Part shown: piece after piece, positions 20,731 through 33,254 of the stretch
Layout: each line of letters starts with the position of its first letter
How positions within the stretch are numbered: the stretch's first letter is position 1
Assembly (NCBI RefSeq): GCF_033473495.1
Contig: NC_088943.1
Location: forward strand, 600,001-664,000
DNA length: 64,000 nucleotides
Reading direction: 5' to 3'
Origin: Cercospora beticola
Taxonomy: Eukaryota > Ascomycota > Dothideomycetes > Mycosphaerellales > Mycosphaerellaceae
Translations under genes and position numbers: made by a program
The notes under the pieces: generated by a model
The model's input: the letters and a program-made list of their open reading frames with translations, nothing else
Database searches by the model: none
What the model was told of the DNA's origin: nothing

Positions 20731-21484
20731 ATGCAGCTCGTTACATCCGCTCTCGTCGCCGCCCTTGTGGCTGGCAATGCATTTGCTGCCCCCATCAATG
20801 GTATGTCACGCTGAGCTCCAAGACATAGCTTCAAGACTGACAGCGCAATCAGAGAAGCGTCAGGTTGCGCCAGAGGTGCCGTACGAGGTCGGCTTGACAT
20901 ACGGCGATGTAATCTCCCTCCCCGAAAGACATCTTCGCGCCTCCAACTGACCGGGTCTAGTACGGACGAGAGAGTGCTGCGAAGGCTGAGAAGCGCCAGT
21001 TCCAGGACGAGGTCCCATATGAAGTCGGCTTGACCTACGCAGACTACGGCCGCGAAGGCGCTGCAAAGGCTGATAAGCGTCAGGTAAACTTCATCAATTG
21101 CAATCCACCCACTTATATCCTACTAACAATCATCTCCAGCTCTCCCCAGAAGTCCCATACGAAGTCGGCCTCACATACGGAGATTATGGTCGCGAGAGCG
21201 CTGCCAAGGCCGAGAAGCGCCAGTTCCAGGAAGAGGTCCCATATGAAGTCGGCCTCACATACGCTGACTACGGAAGAGAGGGTGCCGCAAAGGCCGAAAA
21301 GCGCCAATTCCAAGACGAAGTCCCCTACGAAGTCGGCTTGACCTATGCTGACTACGGTCGCGAGGGTGCTACCAAGGTCGAGAAGCGCCAGCACGCCCCA
21401 GAAGTTCCCTACGAAGTCGGCCTCACATATGCTGACTACGGTCGTGAAGGCCGCGAGAGCGGCGTGACGACTCTCAACAACTAG
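20731..21484 (+). CDS. Secreted multi-repeat RiPP precursor with Kex2 sites
   Basis: Four exons (20731-20800, 20853-20908, 20961-21083, 21140-21484) encode 197 residues. The first about 20 residues (MQLVTSALVAALVAGNAFA) are a signal peptide, followed by APINEKR. Six tandem repeats follow, five of exactly 28 residues ending in Lys-Arg and a final one ending GVTTLNN. Every repeat holds EVPYEVGLTY(A/G)DYGRE, with three invariant Tyr and no Cys or Trp. Kex2 cleavage after each KR would release about 26-28-residue peptides. This is the layout of dikaritin precursors (UstA type), and DUF3328 genes flank it on both sides. The product structure cannot be read from sequence; the invariant block is the likely core. 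The introns are 52, 52 and 56 nt; intron 2 splits repeat 1 and intron 3 falls right after KRQ of repeat 2. Without splicing only fragments of the repeat frame remain open. Confidence 0.88.
20861..21481 (+). repeat. Six tandem precursor repeats (84-bp coding unit)
   Basis: The coding unit is 84 nt once introns are removed. Repeats 1 and 3 share P before the core and GDYGRES; repeats 2 and 4 share FQ(D/E)E and ADYGREG. The array therefore looks as though a two-repeat block was duplicated (1-2 to 3-4), with repeat 5 resembling 2 and 4. Repeat 6 keeps the core but loses the KR end. Confidence 0.9.
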
Positions 21485-21928
21485 ACGACGTTCGATGATT
21501 CGGTGGAAAAGCATGTTTGGTGAAACTTGGGGGCGACGAGACATCATAGTGCAAACAAGAATGTACATACCATTGATGAACACGACTTTACGACAGTGTC
21601 TTTGATACACTGCACTGCACTGCACTCACAAAACGTGAAGAAGCTCCAATCACCTGAAAGCGGTCCGTGCCTTAGCCACATGCTGCGCATGCAATGCAGC
21701 TTCGCTTGAAGCTTGCGGATCGTCGTGTAGATCACATTGCGAGCTTTACGAAGCTCTGTCGTCGGGGGATTTTGATTTGAAACGACCCGAATTGCAGAAT
21801 GTTGCAATTCGAGCACAAGTGGAATTTGTGAACGCTCTCAATGCCGTTTGAGATCGTGACAACTTTGGGGGCTGTGAAATTAGAGACTCAAAGTATGCAT
21901 TCCAATCAACTTCATCAAAAGTAATAAC
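21485..21928. other. Convergent intergenic region precursor/UstYa-2
   Basis: This is 3' flank of the precursor and of the second oxidase-like gene. CACTGCACTGCACTGCACT at about 21609 is a short direct repeat. No gene is evident. Confidence 0.5.
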
Positions 21929-22916
21929 CTAAGGCGGCACACTCCACACCTTCTCATCCTCTTGTCTATGCAGATAGTTTCGATCCCAGTCTTTTCCGAC
22001 TCTCCTACTATCCGCGAATTCCATGATGCTATCCCAATTCCGACACGAGTGCCAATTGTTGAAATTGGGATAAGGTCGTGGGTTATCTTCCACATATCTG
22101 AATGTCACAATGCCGACATCTGCGTTGCACATGAGGACTTGTCGTAGCATGTCGATGCAGTGCCCAAAGTGTTCTTTTTGTAGGTCGAGAGGATCGGAGA
22201 AGTGTCCGGTGGAATTGTAGTAGTCGTAGTTCCAGATGTTGGTTTTACGGAGCATGTTCTGCGATTTGAGGTGTTAGGGAATGGGTAGTTGGGGGCAGGT
22301 AGAGATGGAGAAGGGGCTTACCACGCAATGTAGCTGGTGGAAGACTTCTAGAGAGCCGACGTATGAGTCTGGGATGCCGGCTTCTGGTGGCATGCGGATC
22401 GAGTCGAGATGGCCGGGTATTTGCGCGAGCTCGTCGCCGGTGATGTATGTTAGGTTGACTGTCCAGAAGTGTTAGCATGTGCCTTTGCAAGCTACAAGTA
22501 TCCGTTCTTACAATTCATCAAATCATGCCACGCTGCGTCGATGGAAGGATGTGGTTCTCCTCTGTAAGGCGAGTCCTCCGAGATCGTGCCATTGAAGAGG
22601 ACGTTGTGGTATGAGGTATCGATCGAGGAGATCGCGGGAGCTGTGACATGTCAGGACTTGTTGAACGATATTGGTGGACGCGCAACATACAGTATACGCT
22701 ATGTCTTCGAAAGCATTCTGAGTCCTGTATCCGCGAGGCGAGGAAGTAGCCAGCCACCATTGACACAGCTGAGGAGAGCAGACATAGTATCAGGCATGTC
22801 GTAGCGGAAATTGTATTTGAGGCCGTGACCCGTGAAGGCCAGTGTTGGGAATCTGAGACTTCCCAAGATCCCTTCTCTTCGACGATAGGTAGTTGTTGAT
22901 ATGCTTGAGAAGACAT
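21929..22916 (-). CDS. UstYa-family (DUF3328) oxidase-like protein, copy 2
   Basis: Four exons (22916-22691, 22640-22512, 22458-22322, 22258-21929) encode 273 residues, with GT-AG introns of 50, 53 and 63 nt. The start MSSQAYQQLPIVEEKG leads into one membrane segment (TCLILCLLSSAVSMVAGYFLA). Family landmarks: VYSPAISSIDTSYHNVLFNG, SPYRGEPHPSIDAAWHDLM, first motif FHQLHCVNMLRK, second motif EHFGHCIDMLRQVLMCNADVG, then NFNNWHSCRNWDSIMEFA. Both HxxHC motifs are intact. It is clearly a different paralogue from copy 1: beyond the shared landmark motifs little sequence is in common, so the two may catalyse different steps. Ustiloxin-type pathways often have two UstY proteins acting together. It is convergent with the precursor gene. 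Confidence 0.9.
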
Positions 22917-24159
22917 CGCTCTGGCGTGCCTGTGGTGCAGTGCGTTTGCTGACCAGAAAATTGCTCGCGGCAGGCAAGAGAAAGGAGCAAGAGCAACCCT
23001 CGCCGACCTCACTGAGGGAGGCTTAACAGAGGCTGATCGTCCCAGGGCATTGAGAGATCCCTGCTCAGGCTGGCAACTGCTTCTCTCGCCCGCAGGTCAT
23101 CGCCCTGATCAGCGCAGCGTGCTACTCAAGCGAGGCACAAGTCTTGCAGCTGTTGCAAGTGCGCGAATTTCTGCAGATGCTCGTGAAGGAGCGCAGATCT
23201 CACGGACAGTAATATGCAATGAAGTGCACTAGTTGAAGGTCAGAGAGCTCTTCATGTTGGCCTATGGCGAGGCGCAATAAGCGAAGGCTAGAGATGTGCC
23301 AAGATCACTTGTGCATAGCGCCATGTAGCTTGAAACCTAGCTGATGCGCACATGGCCTTCTCACAGCACTACAATGTTTCTTGGACTTTAATGACGGAAC
23401 CTCACATGCAATGAACACGGGCCCTAGCTTGAAAGACTGAGCTATCGCTGCGTTGACGATCTGCAACTTTGACAGATCTGCTACTTTCGCGAGCTCACGA
23501 AGCGGCCAAGAGAGCAGATGAGGAAGGTAGCATTTGGTTGAAATGGCCATGACGATCCATTTCATGCACACAACGACGGCCTTGAAGATTCGTGCACAAG
23601 GCCACGCTGCGGATCCCATTATCGAAAGAGGGAAGCAAGATGGCGGACGTTTTTGAGACGCGGCGAGGATTCGCTGGAGGAGGGAGGGCTGACCGTCCTT
23701 GTACGTGTGACGCCTCAGAGGACGCGCATCCGCGTTTCACCATACCTCTCACGATCGGGAGGGTTTGGTAGCATTGATCGGGTATCAGAGTGTGCTGTAC
23801 AGTGGCACGTCTCTCGGCAGGTCCATGGTATACTTGTTGAGGCAGTGGGATTTCTGAGCGCTACACGATCGGGGATTGCTGGGAGATGAATCCAGGCGTC
23901 CGCAAGCCCATTCTAAATCGGGAGAGAAATTGATGTGGGTGATGTGTGGTGATATGTGTGTGTTTAGAGGGAGGAAGTGCTGACGTCGGGACGAAGTGGC
24001 GTTCATGTGAAGAAGGCGCAAATATAAACTGCTGGGACGAAGTCTTGGCTGAAATTCGCGTGAGCCCCACCAGCGAGACACGACAGCGACGGTCCAGGCG
24101 ACAAACGTACGACGACACCCAATCCGCACATCCTCCTCATCGCGAGACAGATAGACACG
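22917..24159. other. Intergenic region with no recognised gene
   Basis: About 1.2 kb separates the RiPP locus from eIF3m. Frames here are short and overlap on both strands without family motifs. It includes the eIF3m promoter and 5' leader. Confidence 0.5.
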
Positions 24160-25476
24160 ATGCCGGGCTTCCCCAAGCTCAGCCTCGTCGAGGGCGCATT
24201 CGAGGAGCTCGCGCTCGAGCTCGCGACATACCTGGACAACGCAAAGGGCGACGACGGCACCACAGTCACAGAAATCACTCCTCTCCTCGCCAACCCGGAA
24301 AAGCCAGAGAGCAAGACGGATCGCGATGCCGTGCTCAAGAAGATCGTGACGGCCTCCTCGATTCTCAACGGCGCACCTGAGAGAGAACTGCAGGCGGCAT
24401 ACAATCTGCTCATCCACCTCGTGTCGCACGCCGAAGACCCAGATCCATACCTCAACCGCATCTGCCAGTATCTGTCACAGCCGTTGACTTCATCACCTCA
24501 AAACGGCGGCGGTATTGCCCTCGGGATATTGAGCACACTCTTCAACCAAGTCCAGCCGGATGACGAGACGAGGTTCCACGTTCTCTTGGCCATCATCAGC
24601 GTGATCAAGAACACGGGCAACTTCGACACTCTCGCACCGCAGTTGAAGAATGTGGACAGCTGGGTGGAGGAATGGGAATTGGAGGCGCCTGAGGCGCGGA
24701 AATTGTACTTGGCCATCGCAGACGCTGCGACGACCGCAAAAGAGACCGAGGAGGCATACCACTACCTGCTGAAGGGCCTGAACACAATCCAGACAGATGC
24801 CGCGACGCCAGAGGCTCGGGAGCTGTCAGTACGCGCGCTTAAGCTTGCGCTGCAGAAGGAGAAGCACTTCGACTTCCAGGACCTGACCGCACTGGACAGT
24901 ATCCAGGCGCTCCGAAAGTCCGACGAGACACTTTTCGAGCTGCTCGAACTGTTCAGCACCGAGAACTTCGACGACCTCCAAGACTTCAAGGAGGGCAACG
25001 GTTCTTTCCTCCAAGAGCAGAACATAAACGAGGACATTCTCGACAAGAAAATGCGCCTCCTCACACTCGCCTCCCTCTCCGCAGCAGCCCACCAATCCCG
25101 CACCCTTCCCTACGCACAAATCGCCAAAGCCCTTCAAATCCCCTCAGAAGACGTCGAATCCTGGGTAATCGACAGCATCCGCTCAGGGCTCGTTGAGGGC
25201 AAACTCTCCCAGCAAAAGCAAGAATTCCTCATCCACCGCAGCACATACCGCGTCTTTGGCGACAGCCAATGGAGAGAAGTCGCAGCCCGACTAGACGTCT
25301 GGCGAAACAGCCTGCAGAACGTCCTGGCTGTCATCCGGCAACAAAAGGAAGAGTTCGTCAAGGAGAAGGAAGCGGAGTTGCAGAATACAAACAACAACGG
25401 CGAGAGGAGAGGATACAGACCCAACAGGGGCGAGCGTAATGAACGCCGAGAGCCGCAAGCCATCGAGGTCGAGTAG
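24160..25476 (+). CDS. Eukaryotic translation initiation factor 3 subunit M
   Basis: A single exon of 438 residues starts MPGFPKLSLVEGAFEELALEL. Helical repeats run through the N-terminal half (AAYNLLIHLV, RFHVLLAIISVIKNTGNFDTL). The C-terminal PCI domain has LDKKMRLLTLASLSAAAHQSR, LPYAQIAKALQI, VESWVIDSIRSGLVEGKLSQ and the RVFGDSQWREVAARLDVWRNSL segment typical of eIF3m. The tail is Arg/Asn-rich. eIF3m is part of the octameric PCI/MPN core of eIF3 that binds the 40S subunit. The length fits fungal eIF3m. The gene ends immediately before a 1.9-kb gene-free stretch. Confidence 0.93.
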   Translation: MPGFPKLSLVEGAFEELALELATYLDNAKGDDGTTVTEITPLLANPEKPESKTDRDAVLKKIVTASSILNGAPERELQAAYNLLIHLVSHAEDPDPYLNRICQYLSQPLTSSPQNGGGIALGILSTLFNQVQPDDETRFHVLLAIISVIKNTGNFDTLAPQLKNVDSWVEEWELEAPEARKLYLAIADAATTAKETEEAYHYLLKGLNTIQTDAATPEARELSVRALKLALQKEKHFDFQDLTALDSIQALRKSDETLFELLELFSTENFDDLQDFKEGNGSFLQEQNINEDILDKKMRLLTLASLSAAAHQSRTLPYAQIAKALQIPSEDVESWVIDSIRSGLVEGKLSQQKQEFLIHRSTYRVFGDSQWREVAARLDVWRNSLQNVLAVIRQQKEEFVKEKEAELQNTNNNGERRGYRPNRGERNERREPQAIEVE

Positions 25477-27344
25477 CGCTCGTTTCTCCATCGAGTTTGA
25501 GGTTTTCTTGAAGCATGGCGTCGGTACTGGGGTTCTGGCAGTAGGAAGGAAGTACTTCGACAGCGCTGCTGCTACTGTCCCTTTTTTTGGTTGCACATCG
25601 ATGTATGTGTCTACACAAGATGTGGCCGAAAGATGCTAGATATGGCCGAGTTCAGATCGAGCAAGGCATAGACACTACGATGAAGTCAATGAAAGCAAAT
25701 GTTCTAGACAAACTTCTCTCTCTCTCCCTTCTTTGTACAGCCGCACTAATATGATCCCAAGAGAAAAGAGCAATGCACCTACTTACTCGCATCTCATTTC
25801 TCTCCCGCTTATCCAAAAACAAGCACGAAACAATTCTCACACCTTCCCCAAAACATTTACCGACGCACACACCTTAGCGCGCCTTCCCTACAATCAGTCA
25901 CCCCTCCCCTCTCCCCTCTCCCTTCATCCACCACATCACCGCCAACCACCAACAACCAATAAATCATTGGTGCCACCCCTCCTCTCTCCCAGAACATTCC
26001 CAGAACATTTGATAAGTCACACATACCTTAGCGCGGCCTCTCAACGATTCTTCAGTCGACTCCACAATATACATACCTTTCCATTCCTGCCTTACCACCA
26101 ACAAATTCCCATCTCCTCGTCCTCGTCCTTTGCCACAACATTCTGGGAATGTTTTGAGAACATTCACCAATTGTACATGCGTTAGCGCAGCTTGAGTGTG
26201 ATTGGACAGTCAAATCTCACTGCACCAATTCTCCCCAAAGTCAAAGCCCGCTGTGATTGCAACGACGTCTGGCAGAGGGCACGCAGCTGTCAATCACAGT
26301 GGCAGCCGGAGACTGATGTTATATTTCCATGATCGAAAGTTGTTGCCTCAAATTTGGATCCCGCTACCAATGAGTGACTTTGCTTGACGAAATTCCGCAA
26401 GGCCGTCAGCACCTACAAGGACAGAGACGAAGTAAAGAGAATGTATGTGGAAGACAAGTGTGTGCAAAGTACTGTGAAATTCATAGCACAATTCTTTTTT
26501 GGTTGGTATCTAACAGCGCAGCACGTGCACTTTTCCCATCCATCTGACGGCGCTGATATGCCAGTCGCCACTCCCAGATGCACCTTTTTCACACCTTTTG
26601 TGTGCTCTATCCTTGCCCAATTTCCTTTGAGCCATAGAGCTTCATGCCAGTTCTATCGAGGTATCATCTGAAAGCAGTAGTCGCACGAGCCGTTCAAGCA
26701 TTCGGAGGCTCTTTTTGCCACCCAAGACTCCCCCGTCCCTCTGTGGGAGGACGGGTCAGTCAAGCGGGTAGTATCAATCCCTCCTAGTCCATGCAAAGCC
26801 GCTCGTGAAGTTTTTGGAGAAAACGCCGAATGTCGTGAAAAAGTCACATGCCATGCCGCTTTAGTGGTGTCGTTGTAATGCCCGGAAGTCGTAGAAAACT
26901 CCGCCCATTCCCAGAGACCAACGCCAAAGCGCAAGAGCACCATCTAAGTATTAACGCCGTCGCAAGCCGATCTATCAGGTGTCACAGCCCATGAGAGGCC
27001 GTGGCAAAGTCGTGTGATGATGTCGTAAATGTACCGTGGCCCGTTGTGACACGATGGATCCTCGTCGCTCAAAGCCTGAGAGCGAGGAAGACCGGGTATA
27101 TGTCTGGTGACAGGCCACGATACTGCAGAGCGCCGTCTCCCTGCGCCATTGCAATGCAAGCAACGCCCAGGAAGAAAACGCAGTCTATCATGCTGTGGTG
27201 GGTATCATGTCGGCACACTCGTGAAGATCCGCCCGTGACGTGGCGAAAAGCAGTCGGAACGCAGCAGAAAACGTAAGAAAGTCCAATCGGAAAATGGGGT
27301 CCAGTCGTGGGGTGTGGTGTTCCAACGTCGGAGGGTAGAAACGT
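25477..27344. other. Gene-free interval between eIF3m and DED1
   Basis: About 1.9 kb has no supported gene. The first part is pyrimidine-rich and carries a degenerate repeat (25840-26190, listed separately). Short frames between 26384 and 27276 have no recognisable motif. Confidence 0.5.
25840..26190. repeat. Degenerate ~155-bp repeat, three copies
   Basis: The phrase ACATT...CACACA(C/T)ACCTTAGCGCG recurs near 25849-25881 and 25997-26037, with a weaker copy at 26147-26190 (ACATTC...GTACATGCGTTAGCGCAG). The spacing is about 150-160 bp. Copies two and three are accompanied by inverted AACATTC/GAATGTT elements, and the sequence between copies is C/T-rich. No function is evident. Confidence 0.45.
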
Positions 27345-29486
<2,142 letters not shown>

Positions 29487-30814
29487 GCTGGGTGGTGTTG
29501 ATGATGATTTTCGCGCCGTTGGTTGCAGAGTGAGCGAATTCGGTCGGTGGAATCGCTCTCGTGGAGGTGCGTAGGGATATCTATGTGTCTCGCCCGCAGA
29601 AAACGACTGCAAGAAGAGAGCAAAAGAAAGAGGAGGTGTGGTATGGAAAAGCAGTCGTGGGTGATGGAGTGGGTGTTCACACAAGGTGAGAGATGAATTT
29701 GTGCGAAGACTGGAGAGAGCGAGGGAATCTTTTTGCTGAGCCAGTGCAACGCCGCTAGTGCCGTCCGCCAGCCAATGAGAGCTTTACCAGCCAGCCCGCG
29801 CCTTCCTCTTGACTTTTCGCGACACGTCGACTCCTTTCTCTGCACTTGCTGATATGAGCAGACACACAGACAGACGCACGACCATCCTGCCGTCCGCTGC
29901 TGACGCGACGGCGCTGCGGCGGCGACGAGTGCAAGAGGGGGGCCCGCGGTGCACAGAGGCGAGGATGACGTCCAGCGCAGCTCCGATGCAGCCTTCGTCA
30001 TGACCTCCACGGAGGATGCGCCTCTGCTCCGACATGTCCCTGCACACTGCACACCGACTGGCAAACGCCGTCACGTGCCCACCAGAAACGCTTCGAGTCA
30101 GTTCGTTTCGGGCTTGCAGAAGGCTGTACGCTCACTTTCTGCCAGAGGGCTCTGCTGAGGCGTTGACCACACAAAGCTGCCGGCCGGGTATCGTCTCTGA
30201 CTTCCCTTCTATTCAACTCGTCTCAGTCTGGCGAGCGGTGAGACGTGAGCTATTTCTCAAGGGAAAGGCCAACAAAATTGATGCATCCACTACGCCAAGC
30301 GCAAGAGTCACACTCGTACAGAGCAGAAATGCACCACTTTCCGCGGCGCCATCCGTGGATCTGCACGTCAGCCAACAACAGCGAGCCTCCTGTTCACGGC
30401 CTGGCCGGGTCGTCGAACGCAGCTCGAGCACAGTGGAAGCACCGTTTGGGAGAAGCCAACCCTCCCATGACTTTCCGCCCCTGTCAAACGCAAAGGCTAA
30501 GCTATAATTTGCCTTCGTTCCAGCCGCCATGCAATCAGTGCACGCCACGAGCGTTCATCTTCTTCAAGCACGACCGGAGACTTTCTGAGCTCTTGAAGAG
30601 GATGACCATGTAATAGACGCTCCTTCTAATCGTCTCTGTTCCCGTTGTGCACCGTGAAGACGGGGAAGAGCCAGTCTGCTCTCGCAGCGAAATGACGAGC
30701 ATTGGCAAGGTAGAAATACATACAAGAATGCTATAGTCCAGCTTCTTGCTCGATCAACGCTCTTGCCCTCCCGTCCGTTTGTGAAACCAAATATTTTTGA
30801 CGATAACAGGAAAG
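29487..30814. promoter_or_regulatory. Divergent upstream region DED1 / NTF2-like gene
   Basis: About 1.3 kb. The DED1-proximal 200 bp is C/T-rich on the coding strand, which fits a fungal promoter and leader. No other gene was supported; frames read on both strands without motifs. Confidence 0.5.
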
Positions 30815-31474
30815 ATGAAGACCTCAACATTCGCCGCAGCGTTCCTTTTCGGCTCCGTTCTCGCCTTACCAGCTCCCGTCCCAGACAACGAAGCCGACGA
30901 CAAGCCCAAATGCGTCAAGCCAAAAGAAGCAGAGAAATTCGTTGATCGCTACATTGGCTTCCTCAGTCGCGCCGGTTCCGACCTTGGTGATGCGCACGCA
31001 ACAGGCGAAGCTCTCGCCGGCGACGATATCGAGCTGCACTCATTTTCAATCAATTCGGCCAAAGGCACACCTGTCAATGGGAACGGAGATGGACTGATCT
31101 CCAAGGGCAAAGAAGACTACATCAATAATGTGTGGGGAACGCATGCACTGTAAGTCTATGAGAGGCACTTCTGAAGTTCAGAATTGACGTATGAAAGGCC
31201 GCCACAAGGCATCCATACCCTCTCAGCTCTCGCTGCTTGTGATGACGGCAATTCGAAAATCATCTGGCAATGGCAATTCGACAGCGTTGAAGGCAACACA
31301 GACAACCCAGCGCCCATCAGAGGTTTCACTTTATTCAGCGTGGTTCGAGACGACGGCCCAGCAGAATTCAAGATCGAGAAAGTCGATGTCGAATTCGATA
31401 GCATTGCTTGGGCTGCAGATTTGAAAGGAAGTTCTGGTCAGCAGCCCGCGCCCCAGCACGGGTATCAGTCATGA
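30815..31474 (+). CDS. Secreted NTF2-like domain protein
   Basis: Two exons (30815-31149, 31198-31474) encode 203 residues. The signal peptide is MKTSTFAAAFLFGSVLALPAP, with likely cleavage after ALA/LP. The mature part reads as an NTF2/SnoaL-like cone fold: KEAEKFVDRYIGFLSRAGSD, AHATGEALAGDDIELHSFSINSA, a SKGKEDYINNVWG stretch, then beta strands KIIWQWQFDSVEG and RGFTLFSVVRDDG ending KIEKVDVEFDSIAWAADL. Such secreted NTF2-like proteins are common in plant-associated fungi, but a ligand or role is not known. Only two Cys remain in the mature protein. The 48-nt intron (GTAAGT...TTGACG...AAAG) is needed for the second half. I infer an extracellular role from the signal peptide only. Confidence 0.8.
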
Positions 31475-31571
31475 CCTGTCCAACAGTCGTCATGCCAAAC
31501 AAGACATCATGACATCTCAGGCATTTTTCGATTCCTATCCTTCTAACGTAGCTATCTATCTACAAAAGTCT

Positions 31572-33053
31572 TCAAGTACCTCTCTCAAACCTCAACCCCC
31601 TCCTCAAATCCCCAAACATCATCACGAACCAATCCCTCATATAATTGTCCTTCACCGTCCACGGCGCTGTCGAGCTCGCTTTCGGATACGTCTTATTCTG
31701 TAAATACGTACTCGACATATTCCACAGCGGCTTCGTCTCCAATTTACTTTCTTCCTCTTTCGTCAACGTCGGAACGAATGAGGTCGCTCTCTGCCGTTCC
31801 ATCTCTTTTACATTTTTCAAGAAGATTCTCACAGCGAGATCGCTGCCTAATGTCCAGGAATTATTCCAGTAGCCGATTACGAGCATCAAATTGGGGACGG
31901 ACTGGAGCATTGTGCCGCGCCACATGTATTGTTCTCCAATCTCAATCTTGCGATCTTTATCAATCCTCACTTCTGCGCCTCCGAGCATTTGAAGTTTGAG
32001 GCCTGTAGCTGTGACAATGACGTCTGCTTGGAGTTTTTCTCCCGAGGTCAAAAGGATGCCATCTTCTTCCACAGCCTCAATTTTCCCAGTCACGACTCTC
32101 GCCTTCCCATCATCCATCGCTCGAAAAAAATCCCCATCGGGACAAACACAAAGTCTCTGATCCCAAACCTTATACTTCGGCTTAAAATCCGGATCATATT
32201 TCATTCCATCAGGTAACTCCTTCGTCGTAGCTTTCTCCAAAGCTTTCCTCGCTGCGTTGGGGAAGAATTGACTGAAATAGAAGAACAACCAGGCGAGGAT
32301 GGTGAAGCGCCAGGCGATGATTCTGTAGCCGAGATGGCCGGGGAAGAGGCGACGGATCCAGGTGTCCAAGGTGCTGTGCATGGACATGCTCATGATGTAG
32401 GTTGGGCTGCGTTGGAGCATGGTTGTGTGGGAGGCTTTTTTTGCGACGATGGGGAGGATTGTGATTGCGGTTGCACCGCTGCCAATGATGACGACTTTCT
32501 TGTTCGTGTAGTCTAGATCTTCGGGCCAGAATTGAGGGTGTGCGATGGCGCCTTTGAACTTCTCTAATCCAGGAATCGTCGTTGCTCGGGGATTGTTGTA
32601 GTCGAAGAAGCCTGTGCCGCCGATGATGAAGTGGGCTTGGAGGACTTTCTTCTCGCCATTGACGGTGACATCGAGACTCCAGAGCTGTCGTTTCGAACTC
32701 CAGTCCATGCTGAGAACATCGTGGTTATATCGTATGTGCTTGTCGATACCTCGCTCCTTTGCAGATTCATCGACATACTTGGCAATGCCGGGACCATCTG
32801 CAATCGGGCTGCTCTTGGACCACGGCCGCCAAGCAAAACCCATGGTGTAGAGATCCGAGTCTGATCGAATGCCCGGATACTTGAAGAAAGCCCATGTTCC
32901 ACCAATTTCTCCTCGACGGTCCAGAATGACATATGTTTCGTTTGGGAACTGCTGTTCTATTCTGTACGCTGCGTTGATTCCTGTGATGCCAGCACCGATG
33001 ATCACAAAGTCGAAGGATTCTGGGCTGGGCGCTGTCGATGTAAGTTTCTCCAT
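31572..33053 (-). CDS. FAD-dependent Baeyer-Villiger-type monooxygenase
   Basis: A single exon of 493 residues. An N-terminal FAD-binding Rossmann motif GAGITG (residues 20-25) is followed by GEIGGTWAFFKYPGIRSDSDL. The Baeyer-Villiger fingerprint FxGxxxHxxxW(P/D) is present as FKGAIAHPQFWPED, then a second NADPH-type Rossmann motif IIGSGATA. VIVTATG marks the third conserved block. The short membrane-like segment IIAWRFTILAWLFFYFSQFF is seen in EthA-like members. The enzyme would insert oxygen into ketones using NADPH and O2; the substrate is not predictable. It ends about 100 bp from the convergent NTF2-like gene and is divergent from nothing biosynthetic, so it is not obviously part of the RiPP locus about 9 kb away, though ustiloxin pathways do use flavin monooxygenases of another type. 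Confidence 0.9.
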   Translation of the reverse strand: MEKLTSTAPSPESFDFVIIGAGITGINAAYRIEQQFPNETYVILDRRGEIGGTWAFFKYPGIRSDSDLYTMGFAWRPWSKSSPIADGPGIAKYVDESAKERGIDKHIRYNHDVLSMDWSSKRQLWSLDVTVNGEKKVLQAHFIIGGTGFFDYNNPRATTIPGLEKFKGAIAHPQFWPEDLDYTNKKVVIIGSGATAITILPIVAKKASHTTMLQRSPTYIMSMSMHSTLDTWIRRLFPGHLGYRIIAWRFTILAWLFFYFSQFFPNAARKALEKATTKELPDGMKYDPDFKPKYKVWDQRLCVCPDGDFFRAMDDGKARVVTGKIEAVEEDGILLTSGEKLQADVIVTATGLKLQMLGGAEVRIDKDRKIEIGEQYMWRGTMLQSVPNLMLVIGYWNNSWTLGSDLAVRIFLKNVKEMERQRATSFVPTLTKEEESKLETKPLWNMSSTYLQNKTYPKASSTAPWTVKDNYMRDWFVMMFGDLRRGLRFERGT

Positions 33054-33254
33054 GGCTCCGATCGTTGCGACTTATGTGTACCACTGAAGCAAGCTGCACT
33101 GATAGAAAGAGGGAATGCGAGGACAACGAAGGTTTGAGGAGTAGAAAAATGGATGCTTTCGTACCTATACGAACGCCACGGCTGCGTGAAGCGGATCGGT
33201 CCCTTGCTGCATCCGCCGCCAAGATTGCGGGTGCAACTATTGACGGCCACCCGC

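Noticed and set aside
20731..21484. Repeat precursor as an alpha-factor-like mating pheromone gene
   Set aside because: The repeats lack the Trp/Cys-containing pheromone core and are too long; the flanking DUF3328 genes fit a RiPP pathway better.
31572..33053. Monooxygenase as a member of the RiPP cluster
   Set aside because: It lies about 9 kb away with eIF3m and DED1 between and belongs to the Baeyer-Villiger group; nothing in sequence links it to the precursor.
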